From JAGXLC01 sp964585385 (lineage in GTDB: Bacteria > Bacteroidota > Bacteroidia > Bacteroidales > UBA12077): a stretch of 64,000 bases of DNA. The notes beneath the pieces are model-generated. The model ran no database searches, was not told the DNA's origin, and saw nothing but the letters and a program-made list of their open reading frames with translations. The stretch covers positions 1 to 64,000 of the forward strand of contig CAZPDP010000015.1 in the NCBI GenBank assembly GCA_964585385.1, given 5' to 3'. Shown here piece after piece: positions 8,093 through 17,219 of this stretch. A program made the position numbers and the translations under genes. Every line of letters begins with the position of its first letter. Position 1 is the stretch's first letter.

Positions 8093-10375
8093 ATGAAACG
8101 CATTATGAACTTTACATTAAGATGGCCAGTGTTGGTGCTGACAATAATCCTGGCAATATCGGTGTATTTTTTCATGGAAATGAAAGAAAACACCCGGATG
8201 GAAACCGACCTGGATGAATATATGCCACAGGAACATCCGGCCTTTGTTTACAGTGATTCAGCAGAAGCCATTTTCAACATCAAAGATGGAATTATTATTG
8301 CCATCGAAAACAAAAAGGGCATTTACAATTCTCAAACACTGGAGAAAATCAAATCACTAACAAAGGATCTTCAGAGGCTTGAAGAAATTGAAAAAGCGGA
8401 TGTTACCTCTCTTTATACAGCGGATAACATTATTGGGACTGAAACCGGACTGGAGGTGAACCCGTTTTATACGAAGACACCTGACTCGCAGAAGGAATTG
8501 AACCAATTGCGGGAGAAAGTCCGGAACAATGAAATGGCTTATGAACGAATTGTTTCTACGGATGAAACCGTGACTGTGGTAATAGCGGAGATCGGTGACG
8601 ATGCATTCTCCCAGGAATTTTACCATGAGCTGCTTGACCTTGCCGACAGTTATGAGGATGAAAACCATACGCTCAATGTGGCAGGAACGCCTATAGTTGA
8701 GGGTACAATGGCCTATCTGGGACCCCGGGATATGAAAAAAATGGTTCCAATTGTGATCCTGGTTATTATCCTGGTACTCTATATAACCCTTAGAAACGTA
8801 AAAACTACGGTCTTAACGCTCCTGGTGGTATTGTTCAGTGTAATTTGGGCCTTTGGACTGATGGCTGCCTTTTCCATTCCAATATATGCAGTAACGACCA
8901 TGGTGCCTGTGATGCTGATAGCGATCGGGGTGGCTGACGGTATTCACTTGTTCAGTCACATGAAGCTATATCAGAAAGAAAATCCGGATGCTTCCAAGAA
9001 AGACAGTACGATCGATATGATCAAGAATATGTGGAAACCTGTGGTCATGACATCTGTGACTACCTCCGTGGGATTTATTTCCTTGCTGACATCAGAAGTT
9101 TATCCCATCAAATATTTCGGACTATTCACTGCTTTTGGCGTGATGTCGGCCATGGTTCTTTCATTGATTTTCATTCCAGCCGGTATCATGACATTTGGCA
9201 AACCTAAGTTCCGTGGTAAAATAAAAAAACAGCAGAAGACGAAGCATCCGTGGGCTGAATCATGGACACAGAGAATTCTGAGCAATAAGAAATTGGTATT
9301 TACTATCACGGCATTGGTTATTGTCTTAAGCATTTATGGGTTACAAAAAGTATGGATCAATTCAAGCTTCCTGGATAAGTTTGAAGACGATAGTGAGATT
9401 GTACAGACCGATGCCTTCATCAATAAAAAATTCGGTGGAACAACCAAACTGAATGTTATCCTGAGCGCAGAGCGAAATGATGCTTTCAAAGAGCCTGAAG
9501 TACTAAAACTGATGAGTAAGATGCAATCCTCCGTTGATACTAGCATACAGGTAGTAGGCAACTCATTTTCCCTGGCAGACTACATTGAACGCATGAATAA
9601 AGTCATGCATGCCGACAAGGAGGAATACAACAAAATTCCTTCCTCACAAAACCTGATTGCCCAATATCTGTTGCTTTATGAAATGTCTGGCGATCCGGAT
9701 AATCTCTGGAAGGAGGTGAATTACGATTACAACAAAGCCAATCTTAAATATCAACTGAAAGAAGATGACTCCAAATCGTTAAAAGCAGCTATCAGTCAGG
9801 TGAATGAATTTGAAGATGCTTTTCAGGAGTTGGGCGTAGATATTAATTATGCCGGCTCGGGATACAAAGCCCTGGTATTTACCGATCTTATACTTGAGGG
9901 ACAGATTAAGAGTTTAGTGCTCTCTCTTGTGTTGATAGTAATTCTTCTGACACTCATGTTCAGACAAATATCTATCGGATTGATCGGAGCTGTGCCGATT
10001 TCCATTACGGCTGTCATGAGTTTCGGTGTGATGGGCTTGCTGGGCATACCGTTAAGCACCACAACTGCTTTGCTGGCTTCCATTGCCGTAGGTATTGGAA
10101 TTGACTATGCAGTGCACTTTATAGAGCGATACAAGATCAATTTGAAGAAATATTCAAATAAGTTTGAAGTAGCGGCTCATACAATAAATCATTCAGGGCG
10201 AGCCATCTTCTTTAATGCAATAGTGGTTATTGCCGGTTTTCTGGTGCTAACATTCTCGGTATTCCCACCAAATAGGGCTTTGGGAGCTCTTGTGTCATTC
10301 AATATGTTCACAAGTTTTATAGGAACTATGACCATCATGCTCATATTGCTCTACTGGAAGAAAAAATTCAAATGA
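8093..10375 (+). CDS. MMPL/RND-superfamily exporter (predicted lipid or hydrophobic-compound exporter)
   Basis: 760 residues arranged as two repeats, each with one N-terminal helix, a large periplasmic loop and about five clustered helices. The first helix is WPVLVLTIILAISVYFF; the first cluster carries MLIAIGVADGIHLFSHMKLY, with the GxxDG motif typical of MMPL proteins. The second cluster carries ASIAVGIGIDYAVHFIERY. Such proteins move lipids, hopanoids or similar hydrophobic molecules to the outer membrane. The next genes (LolA-like protein, DUF1302-like barrel) form the usual companion set. Expression is probably controlled by the TetR gene just upstream. Confidence 0.9.
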   Translation: MKRIMNFTLRWPVLVLTIILAISVYFFMEMKENTRMETDLDEYMPQEHPAFVYSDSAEAIFNIKDGIIIAIENKKGIYNSQTLEKIKSLTKDLQRLEEIEKADVTSLYTADNIIGTETGLEVNPFYTKTPDSQKELNQLREKVRNNEMAYERIVSTDETVTVVIAEIGDDAFSQEFYHELLDLADSYEDENHTLNVAGTPIVEGTMAYLGPRDMKKMVPIVILVIILVLYITLRNVKTTVLTLLVVLFSVIWAFGLMAAFSIPIYAVTTMVPVMLIAIGVADGIHLFSHMKLYQKENPDASKKDSTIDMIKNMWKPVVMTSVTTSVGFISLLTSEVYPIKYFGLFTAFGVMSAMVLSLIFIPAGIMTFGKPKFRGKIKKQQKTKHPWAESWTQRILSNKKLVFTITALVIVLSIYGLQKVWINSSFLDKFEDDSEIVQTDAFINKKFGGTTKLNVILSAERNDAFKEPEVLKLMSKMQSSVDTSIQVVGNSFSLADYIERMNKVMHADKEEYNKIPSSQNLIAQYLLLYEMSGDPDNLWKEVNYDYNKANLKYQLKEDDSKSLKAAISQVNEFEDAFQELGVDINYAGSGYKALVFTDLILEGQIKSLVLSLVLIVILLTLMFRQISIGLIGAVPISITAVMSFGVMGLLGIPLSTTTALLASIAVGIGIDYAVHFIERYKINLKKYSNKFEVAAHTINHSGRAIFFNAIVVIAGFLVLTFSVFPPNRALGALVSFNMFTSFIGTMTIMLILLYWKKKFK

Positions 10376-10429
10376 AATCAATCATCAAACATCAATTATC
10401 TAAAATCAAACATCTAAAATCTAATAATT
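10376..10429. repeat. Short tandem-repeat tract between exporter and LolA-like gene
   Basis: The 54-base gap is almost entirely the repeated words ATCAAACATC and ATCTAAAATC. It resembles one arm of the inverted short-repeat elements at 52645, 55534 and 61427, without an opposite arm or gene. Confidence 0.5.
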
Positions 10430-11215
10430 ATGAAAACAAGAAGAAGTCTTATAACAGCAATGGTTCTTATACTCTGGATGGTTCCGGGTATGTTGAGCGC
10501 ACAGAATTTAACGGGAAAAGAGATCATAGAAAAGGTTTATTACCGTGATGAAGGAGAAGACCGGAAAGGTAACCTCACTATGACGCTGGTCAACTCAAGA
10601 GGTGATAAGCGGGTTCGTGAACTGACTCAATTTTACAAAGATTTCGGGAAAACCGAGAAGAAGATCATGTTCTTCCTTTCTCCGGCGGATGTTCGTAACA
10701 CCTCATTTATGAGCTGGAGTTATGATGATCCGTCAAAGGATGACGACCAGTGGATCTATTTGCCGGCGCTGAGAAAAGTAAAACGCATCTCCAGCGACAG
10801 CAAAGACGATTATTTCATGGGCTCTGATTTTACTTATGATGACCTGGGGGAACGTCATCCGGATGAAGACAAACATAAAGTGTTAAGAACGGAGACGATC
10901 AAAGGGGAAGAATGCTATGTCGTGGAAAGTACCCCGAAGGACCCGGATTATATGTATTCCAGGACCGTGACTTGGGTTATCAAAGACAAGTGGATCGGAC
11001 TGAAAAAAGAGTTCTGCGATGAGGATGGTGATTTCTTAAAAACACTTCAGGTTAAGGATTACGATAACATTGAAGGTTTCTGGACCATCTTACATTCAAC
11101 AATGGAGAACGATCAGAAAAATCACAAAACCATCATGGAATATAAAGATGTGGAAATCAATACAGGAATAAGGGATGATTATTTCACGGAACGCATGATG
11201 TCAAGGGGTATCTGA
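10430..11215 (+). CDS. Outer-membrane lipoprotein-sorting (LolA-like) protein
   Basis: 261 residues with signal peptide (cleavage after LSAQ near residue 25). The body is the LolA/LolB-like half-barrel found beside MMPL exporters: DRKGNLTMTLVNSRGDKRVR, KKIMFFLSPADVRNTSFMSW and DDQWIYLPALRKVKRIS are characteristic. Such proteins are secreted to the periplasm and are thought to carry lipid across it for the adjacent RND/MMPL pump. The ATG at 10430 gives a proper signal sequence. Its position between the exporter and an outer-membrane barrel supports a trans-envelope lipid route. Confidence 0.88.
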   Translation: MKTRRSLITAMVLILWMVPGMLSAQNLTGKEIIEKVYYRDEGEDRKGNLTMTLVNSRGDKRVRELTQFYKDFGKTEKKIMFFLSPADVRNTSFMSWSYDDPSKDDDQWIYLPALRKVKRISSDSKDDYFMGSDFTYDDLGERHPDEDKHKVLRTETIKGEECYVVESTPKDPDYMYSRTVTWVIKDKWIGLKKEFCDEDGDFLKTLQVKDYDNIEGFWTILHSTMENDQKNHKTIMEYKDVEINTGIRDDYFTERMMSRGI

Positions 11216-11242
11216 AAATTGAACAAATGAATCAGATTGCCT

Positions 11243-11402
11243 GAGGCTATCTAAAAAGGTTCTTTAATGTTTATCACGCAAAGGCCAGCAAAGTTTTCGC
11301 AAAGAATGTAAACGGTATCTCTTTGAATTCTAATTCTTAGCGGTCTTGGCGTTTCGTCAGCGACCTTTGCGTGAACACATTTTTCACATTTTTTAGACAG
11401 CC
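11243..11402. mobile_element. MITE-like element with nested inverted repeats
   Basis: The ends are GAGGCTATCTAAAAAG (11243-11258) and TTTTTTAGACAGCC (11389-11402), imperfect inverted repeats that match the perfect ends of the element at 56362-56532. Nested inside is TCACGCAAAGG (11274-11284) against CCTTTGCGTGA (11364-11374), a perfect 11-base inverted pair. There is no coding capacity. It fills most of the gap before the barrel gene. Confidence 0.55.
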
Positions 11403-11438
11403 ACTTTGCCAATTGTACAACAAAAAAGAACGATAGCT

Positions 11439-12677
11439 ATGAATCTATTAAAGAAAATATGGATAGGAGCAGGTTTGATCACACTGCTTGCAACTGTTGG
11501 AAATGCACAGGACACCGAATTGCGTGGTTACGTAAGAAACTATACCGGCGCTTTACTCGAAGAAGGTGGAGACTTCTCCATCATTCAGAATACTTTCAAC
11601 CTGGAACTGGAAAAAACAGGCATGGATATGGGATTCAGGGTGAATCCATATGTTTACCATTACACCAACGAGGAACTTGACTATGGTGTAAGAGAAGCTT
11701 ACATCGACCTCTATTTCGACAAGATGGATATACGCCTGGGTAAACAGAAAATTATATGGGGTAAAGCAGATGGTGTATTTATAACGGATGTCATATCACC
11801 TAAAGATTTACGGGAATTTCTGCTTCCGGAATTTGAGGAAATACGAATGGGAATCACGGCCCTCAAACTAGATTACTACATGGGAAATAACTCCTTTGAG
11901 TTGGTATGGACACCGGAATTTGTTCCATCTCACTACCCCGATAAAGAGTCCATCTGGTTCCCCAATATGTTTCCAACGGGTGTAGAAGTTGACCAATCGA
12001 ATAAAGACATAAAACCGAGTATCGAAAACAGTGAAGTATTTGCCAAATATTCCATGCTCTCCTCCACATTCGATCTTGAGCTAATGGGTGGTTACATGTG
12101 GGATAATGACCCGGCCATGCACCAGGAAAGATTTATGAGCCAGGGAAGTATGATGCCGGATTCCATCGTGCTCCAACCTGAACACCACAGGCTTACACTT
12201 GCCGGTGGTAGCTTCAGTACAGAAATCAGTGGTGTCGTTGTCCGGGGTGAAGGAGCTTTTTACAAAGACAAGTATTTTGCCGATAATAATCTTAACAATC
12301 CCGATGGTACATTAAAGAAAGACTATGCCCATTATTTAGTAGGATTTGATTTTCTTATCGGTGGAGTGAATTTCAGCGCCCAGTTCATCCAGGAAGCTGT
12401 TTTTAATCATGAAGAAACCATGCAGCAGGATGAGTTTGAGAACACGATGACCTTCCTGGCAAGAGAAGACTTTCTGCGGGATAAACTGGCGCTTGAATTT
12501 TTTATGTACTATGGTTTCAAAAACAACGATGCGCTCATTCGTCCAAAGGCTACGTATGAAGTTGGAAGCGGTGTCAACTTGATTGCCGGGGCGAATCTTT
12601 TCACCGGTACTGAAGGAAGATTCGGCCAGTATAATCAGAACGATATGGTCTATTTTAAACTGAAATATGACTTCTGA
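11439..12677 (+). CDS. Outer-membrane beta-barrel protein, DUF1302-like
   Basis: 412 residues from ATG 11439, which begins a signal peptide (MNLLKKIWIGAGLITLLATV, cleavage near NAQ). A TTG 33 bases upstream is open but would spoil the signal sequence. The mature part consists of amphipathic strands, including VREAYIDLYFDKMDIRLGKQ followed by KIIWGKADGVFITDVISPKD, the DUF1302-type phrase for barrels near MMPL exporters. It ends in a terminal strand with aromatic final residue (YFKLKYDF), as expected for BAM insertion. Likely the outer-membrane end of the lipid export route encoded by the two preceding genes. It overlaps the next gene by one base. Confidence 0.8.
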   Translation: MNLLKKIWIGAGLITLLATVGNAQDTELRGYVRNYTGALLEEGGDFSIIQNTFNLELEKTGMDMGFRVNPYVYHYTNEELDYGVREAYIDLYFDKMDIRLGKQKIIWGKADGVFITDVISPKDLREFLLPEFEEIRMGITALKLDYYMGNNSFELVWTPEFVPSHYPDKESIWFPNMFPTGVEVDQSNKDIKPSIENSEVFAKYSMLSSTFDLELMGGYMWDNDPAMHQERFMSQGSMMPDSIVLQPEHHRLTLAGGSFSTEISGVVVRGEGAFYKDKYFADNNLNNPDGTLKKDYAHYLVGFDFLIGGVNFSAQFIQEAVFNHEETMQQDEFENTMTFLAREDFLRDKLALEFFMYYGFKNNDALIRPKATYEVGSGVNLIAGANLFTGTEGRFGQYNQNDMVYFKLKYDF

Positions 12678-13252
12678 TGGATACAACGGAAGAAAAAATA
12701 TTAAAAACGGCAAAGAAAGTTTTTCTAAGAAAGGGATATGCCGGGACGACTACAGAGGTCATCTCGGCCCGGTCCGGTCTTAACAAGTCGCTCATCCACT
12801 ACTATTTCCGAAGAAAAAAGGATCTGTACAGGAAAGTTTTAAGGCAGATGGCGGAAGAAGAACTCATTCCCTTGCTGGAAGGTCTAAATACAGATGTTTC
12901 CATTGAGAAAAATCTGAAACTCCTCCACCATATCCGGGTAATGCTAAACGAAAAATACCCGAGATTACCAATCATACTCATTGACAGAGAAGATCCCGGT
13001 CATAATATCCTACTGGAGGAATTCCGTAAAAGCGGGTTTAACTTAAAACCTTTTGAAAAAAATATAGCAGACAGAACTTACAAAACTTCCTTTAAAAGAA
13101 GCGAGTCGGGAATACTTTTGATGACTTTGTTGTCCATATCTATATTCCCTGACCTCTTCAGGGATGTGATGAGTGTATGGCTCAATCTTTCAAATAATGA
13201 TTATGAAAAATTCGTGAAGCAGTTGCATGAAAAGATATTCGGAATGCAATAA
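12677..13252 (+). CDS. TetR/AcrR-family regulator, divergent type
   Basis: 191 residues. The helix-turn-helix is RKGYAGTTTEVISARSGLNK followed by SLIHYYFRRK; its recognition helix differs clearly from the three other TetR proteins in this window, so it should bind a different operator. The start overlaps the barrel stop (TGATG), so it is translationally coupled to the exporter operon and is likely a feedback sensor for it. The C-terminal domain is helical; ligand unknown. Confidence 0.9.
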   Translation: MDTTEEKILKTAKKVFLRKGYAGTTTEVISARSGLNKSLIHYYFRRKKDLYRKVLRQMAEEELIPLLEGLNTDVSIEKNLKLLHHIRVMLNEKYPRLPIILIDREDPGHNILLEEFRKSGFNLKPFEKNIADRTYKTSFKRSESGILLMTLLSISIFPDLFRDVMSVWLNLSNNDYEKFVKQLHEKIFGMQ

Positions 13253-13309
13253 AATGATGTCGTAGGGGCTTGTCAACCAAAATAGCAAAAGTTTTATAAA
13301 AAATAAGTT

Positions 13310-14203
13310 ATGAATACAGGAATATTAATTTTAACAACGTTGATGTTTATCGGAATGGATGCACCAAAAGAAAAGGCTGATGATGACAAGTTCACAAAAT
13401 ACATCGCCGCAAGCCATAAACGCAGTTACATTACCTTGACGGAAGGTATTGGTAACATAAGACCCCTGTATTTTGAGGCCCACCTGGCTCCTACCTATAT
13501 GATTCACCTGAAGGAAGAATATAAATGGGCGGTTGAACTCAGCCCCCAAATGGTCATCCGAATGTTGCGTGAACCTTCTTTTCCAATACGTACACCCAGT
13601 TACATGCCCCGGATTACATACTATCACAATTTTCATCATGAAAAATCTCTAAATAAGCAACTCATTCCTTATGCATCCCTGGTGCATCATTCAAACGGAC
13701 AAAACGGTGATTTCTATGATGAAAATGGCGACATCAACACGCAAGATGGCAATTTTGCTACAAACTACCTCGAAGTAGGAATGTTTGCTACCAGGAAAAA
13801 AGGAAACAATATAAAAAACGGGAATTTTGTTAAAACTTACGCTGAATATCATTTCGCTACGGACCCAAACATTACAGATAAGTATGGTATCTACAGGTTG
13901 AATTTTGAATACCAGTTTATTCATCTTCTAAATTCAAACGAAAAAAACAGCCAGGGCGCAAAACCCAGGATAAGGCATTCCGTTCAACTTGGATGGATCT
14001 TTGGAAAAATGCAAAATTCTTCCCCGGATGATTTTGCCAAACGGTTCAATTTCAAGTATACTGCCTCCTATCATCCCCGGATAGCAGAAGATATGTCCAT
14101 ATTCATCCAGTATTATTACGGGCAGGATTATTACAACATTTATTATAACAACAACATAAGTGTTTTACGATTTGGTCTGATGACCGATTTACTGAAATTC
14201 TAA
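13310..14203 (+). CDS. OMPLA-like outer-membrane phospholipase A
   Basis: 297 residues. An N-terminal hydrophobic segment is followed by a predicted 12-strand barrel. The phospholipase A1 signature H-x-S-N-G is present as VHHSNGQNGDF: H126 and S128 correspond to the catalytic His and Ser of E. coli PldA, and N152 (TNYLEVG) may be the Asn. The S-to-N spacing is longer than in PldA because of an acidic insertion (YDENGDINTQDG), which could bind calcium. The protein ends LRFGLMTDLLKF, a barrel-like C-terminus. It sits after the lipid-export operon, suggesting a role in outer-membrane lipid homeostasis. Confidence 0.78.
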   Translation: MNTGILILTTLMFIGMDAPKEKADDDKFTKYIAASHKRSYITLTEGIGNIRPLYFEAHLAPTYMIHLKEEYKWAVELSPQMVIRMLREPSFPIRTPSYMPRITYYHNFHHEKSLNKQLIPYASLVHHSNGQNGDFYDENGDINTQDGNFATNYLEVGMFATRKKGNNIKNGNFVKTYAEYHFATDPNITDKYGIYRLNFEYQFIHLLNSNEKNSQGAKPRIRHSVQLGWIFGKMQNSSPDDFAKRFNFKYTASYHPRIAEDMSIFIQYYYGQDYYNIYYNNNISVLRFGLMTDLLKF

Positions 14204-14205
14204 TT

Positions 14206-14682
14206 ATGAAAAATATTTTAAAAACAATTTCTATGAATCAGCAAATCAGCAAAATATTAATTTTAACAGTTATTGCACTATTCATACAAAAAGCTCTCCC
14301 TTCACAAAACTATACTATTTCAGGCTCAATAGAAAATCTTGAAACCCAAACAGGAAATAACGGGAGTACTTTGCATATCTATCTTCTAACAAAAGGAACT
14401 TTTGAAAAGCCTTTCACAGGAATAAGAAAAATACCGATAAAAGTGAGTGAAGGAATGAAAAAAAAGGATTATAAAATACCCAATGTGAAAGAAGGAATAT
14501 ACGGAATTCGCTGTTTTCAGGATCTGAACAACAACGGGGAACTTGACAGGTTTTTGATTATTCCTAAAGAACCCTGGAGCTTATCCTGGCAAAAGAACAA
14601 TAAAAGTGTGCCTCCAAAATTTAATGATATTTCTTTTAAAGTAGACAAAGACGTAGAAATTGATTTGGATCTTGACAAGTAA
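14206..14682 (+). CDS. DUF2141-family secreted protein
   Basis: 158 residues with an N-terminal hydrophobic segment (ILILTVIALFIQKALP) as signal peptide. The DUF2141 core is visible: short strands around IPIKVSEGMKKKDYKIPNV and the calcium-like motif YGIRCFQDLNNNGELDRF, followed by PKEPWSLS. It begins two bases after the phospholipase stop and is surely co-transcribed with it. No function has been assigned to the family as far as I know; it is periplasmic or surface exposed. Confidence 0.8.
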   Translation: MKNILKTISMNQQISKILILTVIALFIQKALPSQNYTISGSIENLETQTGNNGSTLHIYLLTKGTFEKPFTGIRKIPIKVSEGMKKKDYKIPNVKEGIYGIRCFQDLNNNGELDRFLIIPKEPWSLSWQKNNKSVPPKFNDISFKVDKDVEIDLDLDK

Positions 14683-14740
14683 ACAGAAAAAAAATGAGCT
14701 TATGTGCCTTCAAAGTCTAAAAATATAATAAGCTGGAAAG

Positions 14741-16246
14741 ATGAAAAAGTATAAAAAATATCTGATAATCATTTCAGTCATTAACATGCTGCTATTGTTA
14801 TTCAGGATTTTGTATGTCACAGAATACAATACTGACCTCCATTCTGAGGAAACTCAATACTGGTTATGGTCTAAAAACCTGTCTTTATCCTACTATTCCA
14901 AACCTCCACTGATTGCCTATATTAACTATATTTCAACATCTATCCTGGGAGATAATGAAATGGGAGTAAGAATTAATGCAATAATTATAGGTTTTATTCT
15001 TCCCTATCTGGTTTATTATTTCACGAAAACCTCGTTTAAAGATTCAAGAGCGGCCTTTATAGCAGTATTGATACTTTTTGCTATGCCATTTTATCATCAT
15101 ACATCCCTTCTTTTTACCACCGATTCCCTCCTGATTTTATTCTGGACAACTGCTTTAATAACTGGCTGGCAAGCATTTCTGTATAACAAAAACAAATACT
15201 GGATAGCAACCGGGATAGCAATAGGACTGGGATTTCTCAGCAAATACACCATATTGTTGTTTATTCCTTTTATTATCGTTTTCGTTTATCTTTATAAGAA
15301 GGATATTTTCAAAAAGCAAGGTATATATATAACTATGTTTGTTGCTTTGCTAATTTGCACTCCTGTAATAATATGGAATATTGAAAATGAGTTTGTGACT
15401 GTCAAACACATTTTTCACCTCTCGAGATATAATCAAGCAAAATTTGAACCCCTGAAAATTATTGGAAACCTGACAGAATATATCGGGGGCCAGATACTTG
15501 TGCTGTCACCATTTTTTATTGGTTTTATATTCAAAGGGTTCTTAAGAAAAAATGCTTGTTTTGATTCAACGACAAGACTGACCTCACAATACCTGAAATT
15601 ATCCGTATTGTTAGTATGGACAGTATTTATTTTCGTGGCAGTTAAGAAGATTGAAATGAATTGGCTCTTATTTGCCTATCCTGCTATCCCTATACTAATG
15701 AGCGTAAATTATTTACAGAAATTTAAAATCAAAAAACTTATTATCCCAATAGTGCTCACATTTATAACCCTCCTGCTCATCTTATTTCCTGTTTTATTTG
15801 ATAAGTTTAATATGGGTCATATTTATCCTCCCAAAATGGACACTTTTTACAGAATGAGCGGATGGAAAGACCTGGGTCAACATGTCAGCAATAAAATAGA
15901 CCATACTCATTCCGATAAAGTGTTCGTCTTCAGCGATAATTATCACATAGCCTCTGAACTTAGCTTTTATGTTGAAGGCCAACCTCAAACCTATGTCATC
16001 AATTTAGGACGAAGAATGAATCAGTTCGATTTATGGGAAGGAATAGAACAATTTGAAAGTAAACCCTATTCAGCAATTTATGTTTCCGGTAAGCCCGCCC
16101 CGGCAAAATTAATTTCCAGTTTCAGGGAACTAAAAGAATATGAAACATTTAATCGAGAATACAGAGAAAAAACTGTACAAACACTTCATATTTACCTATT
16201 TGAAAATTTAATCAAACACCAAGCCGTACAACCGGATAAATATTAG
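14741..16246 (+). CDS. GT39/ArnT-like membrane glycosyltransferase
   Basis: 501 residues with about eleven helices and a short C-terminal soluble part. The first periplasmic loop holds the PMT/ArnT signature: DLHSEETQYWLWSKNLSLSY followed by YSKPPLIAYI, where the acidic residue and the PPL are conserved. Enzymes of this type move a sugar from a polyprenyl-phosphate carrier to a lipid or protein at the outer face of the inner membrane. The next two genes (GT2 synthase and flippase-like protein) would make and handle the carrier-bound sugar, so the three form one unit. Acceptor unknown; lipid A is plausible. Confidence 0.85.
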   Translation: MKKYKKYLIIISVINMLLLLFRILYVTEYNTDLHSEETQYWLWSKNLSLSYYSKPPLIAYINYISTSILGDNEMGVRINAIIIGFILPYLVYYFTKTSFKDSRAAFIAVLILFAMPFYHHTSLLFTTDSLLILFWTTALITGWQAFLYNKNKYWIATGIAIGLGFLSKYTILLFIPFIIVFVYLYKKDIFKKQGIYITMFVALLICTPVIIWNIENEFVTVKHIFHLSRYNQAKFEPLKIIGNLTEYIGGQILVLSPFFIGFIFKGFLRKNACFDSTTRLTSQYLKLSVLLVWTVFIFVAVKKIEMNWLLFAYPAIPILMSVNYLQKFKIKKLIIPIVLTFITLLLILFPVLFDKFNMGHIYPPKMDTFYRMSGWKDLGQHVSNKIDHTHSDKVFVFSDNYHIASELSFYVEGQPQTYVINLGRRMNQFDLWEGIEQFESKPYSAIYVSGKPAPAKLISSFRELKEYETFNREYREKTVQTLHIYLFENLIKHQAVQPDKY

Positions 16247-16250
16247 CGCT

Positions 16251-17219
16251 ATGGTAAATACAATTCAATTATCTATCGTAATTACTGCTTATAATGAGGA
16301 AGAAAACATTTTACCCCTGATGAATGAAATCGAAAAAGTATTTGGAGATAACCCGGAGGTTGAAGTTATTTTTGTCAACGATGGGAGCACTGATGAGACA
16401 TCTAACGAAATCGGAAAAATAAATGATCCACGGGTCAAAATGATTGAGTTATCAAAAAATTTTGGCCAAAGTGCAGCAATGGCAGCAGGTATTGATTATG
16501 CCAAAGGAGAATATATTGTAACCATGGACGGGGATCTACAAAACGACCCCTCTGATATTTCACCAATGCTGACAAAATTAAAAGAAGAAAATCTGGATTT
16601 AGTGGTAGGCATACGAACAAACAGGAAAGATGACTTTCTAACAAGAAAAATTCCCAGCAGAATAGCCAATGCGATTATCCGGACAACAACAAAGGTAAAA
16701 ATGCAGGATTACGGGTGTACACTAAAAGTTTTTCGGTGTCATATAGCCAAAAGCCTTGAATTATACGGGGAAATGCACCGGTTTATACCAATACTGGCTT
16801 CAATCGAAGGAGCTAAAATAGGCGAAATGAAGGTAAAACATCATTCCCGCAGGTTCGGAAAATCAAAATATGGAATAAACCGGACAATGAAAGTTATCAG
16901 CGACTTACTTCTTATGTTATTCAGAAAAAAATACATGAATAAACCCATGCATCTGTTTGGCATTGCCGGATTAAGCCTTTTTTCTATCGGAATTATTATT
17001 AACATCTATCTGGGGGTTTTAAAATTAGCAGGAAATGATGTATGGGGTAAACCCTTGCTCATGCTAGGGTTTATGATGATTTTCGTTGGCATTCAATTCA
17101 TCACTGTAGGTATTATTTCCGAGTTGCTCATGCGTATCTACTATGAATCACAGAAAAAGAAACACTACAAAGTAAGAAAAGTTTCAACCGCATCAGGAGA
17201 TGAAGAAAAGCCAGCTTAA
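16251..17219 (+). CDS. GT2 polyprenyl-phosphate glycosyltransferase (DPM1/ArnC/GtrB-like)
   Basis: 322 residues. The GT-A domain occupies the first 230 residues: SIVITAYNEEENI, then FVNDGSTDET, then the DxD segment TMDGDLQNDPSD. Two C-terminal helices (GIAGLSLFSIGIIINIYLGV and LLMLGFMMIFVGIQFITVGI) anchor it, as in GtrB. It charges a polyprenyl phosphate with a sugar from a nucleotide donor. It starts four bases after the GT39 gene and overlaps the flippase-like gene by 20 bases, giving tight coupling. Confidence 0.9.
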   Translation: MVNTIQLSIVITAYNEEENILPLMNEIEKVFGDNPEVEVIFVNDGSTDETSNEIGKINDPRVKMIELSKNFGQSAAMAAGIDYAKGEYIVTMDGDLQNDPSDISPMLTKLKEENLDLVVGIRTNRKDDFLTRKIPSRIANAIIRTTTKVKMQDYGCTLKVFRCHIAKSLELYGEMHRFIPILASIEGAKIGEMKVKHHSRRFGKSKYGINRTMKVISDLLLMLFRKKYMNKPMHLFGIAGLSLFSIGIIINIYLGVLKLAGNDVWGKPLLMLGFMMIFVGIQFITVGIISELLMRIYYESQKKKHYKVRKVSTASGDEEKPA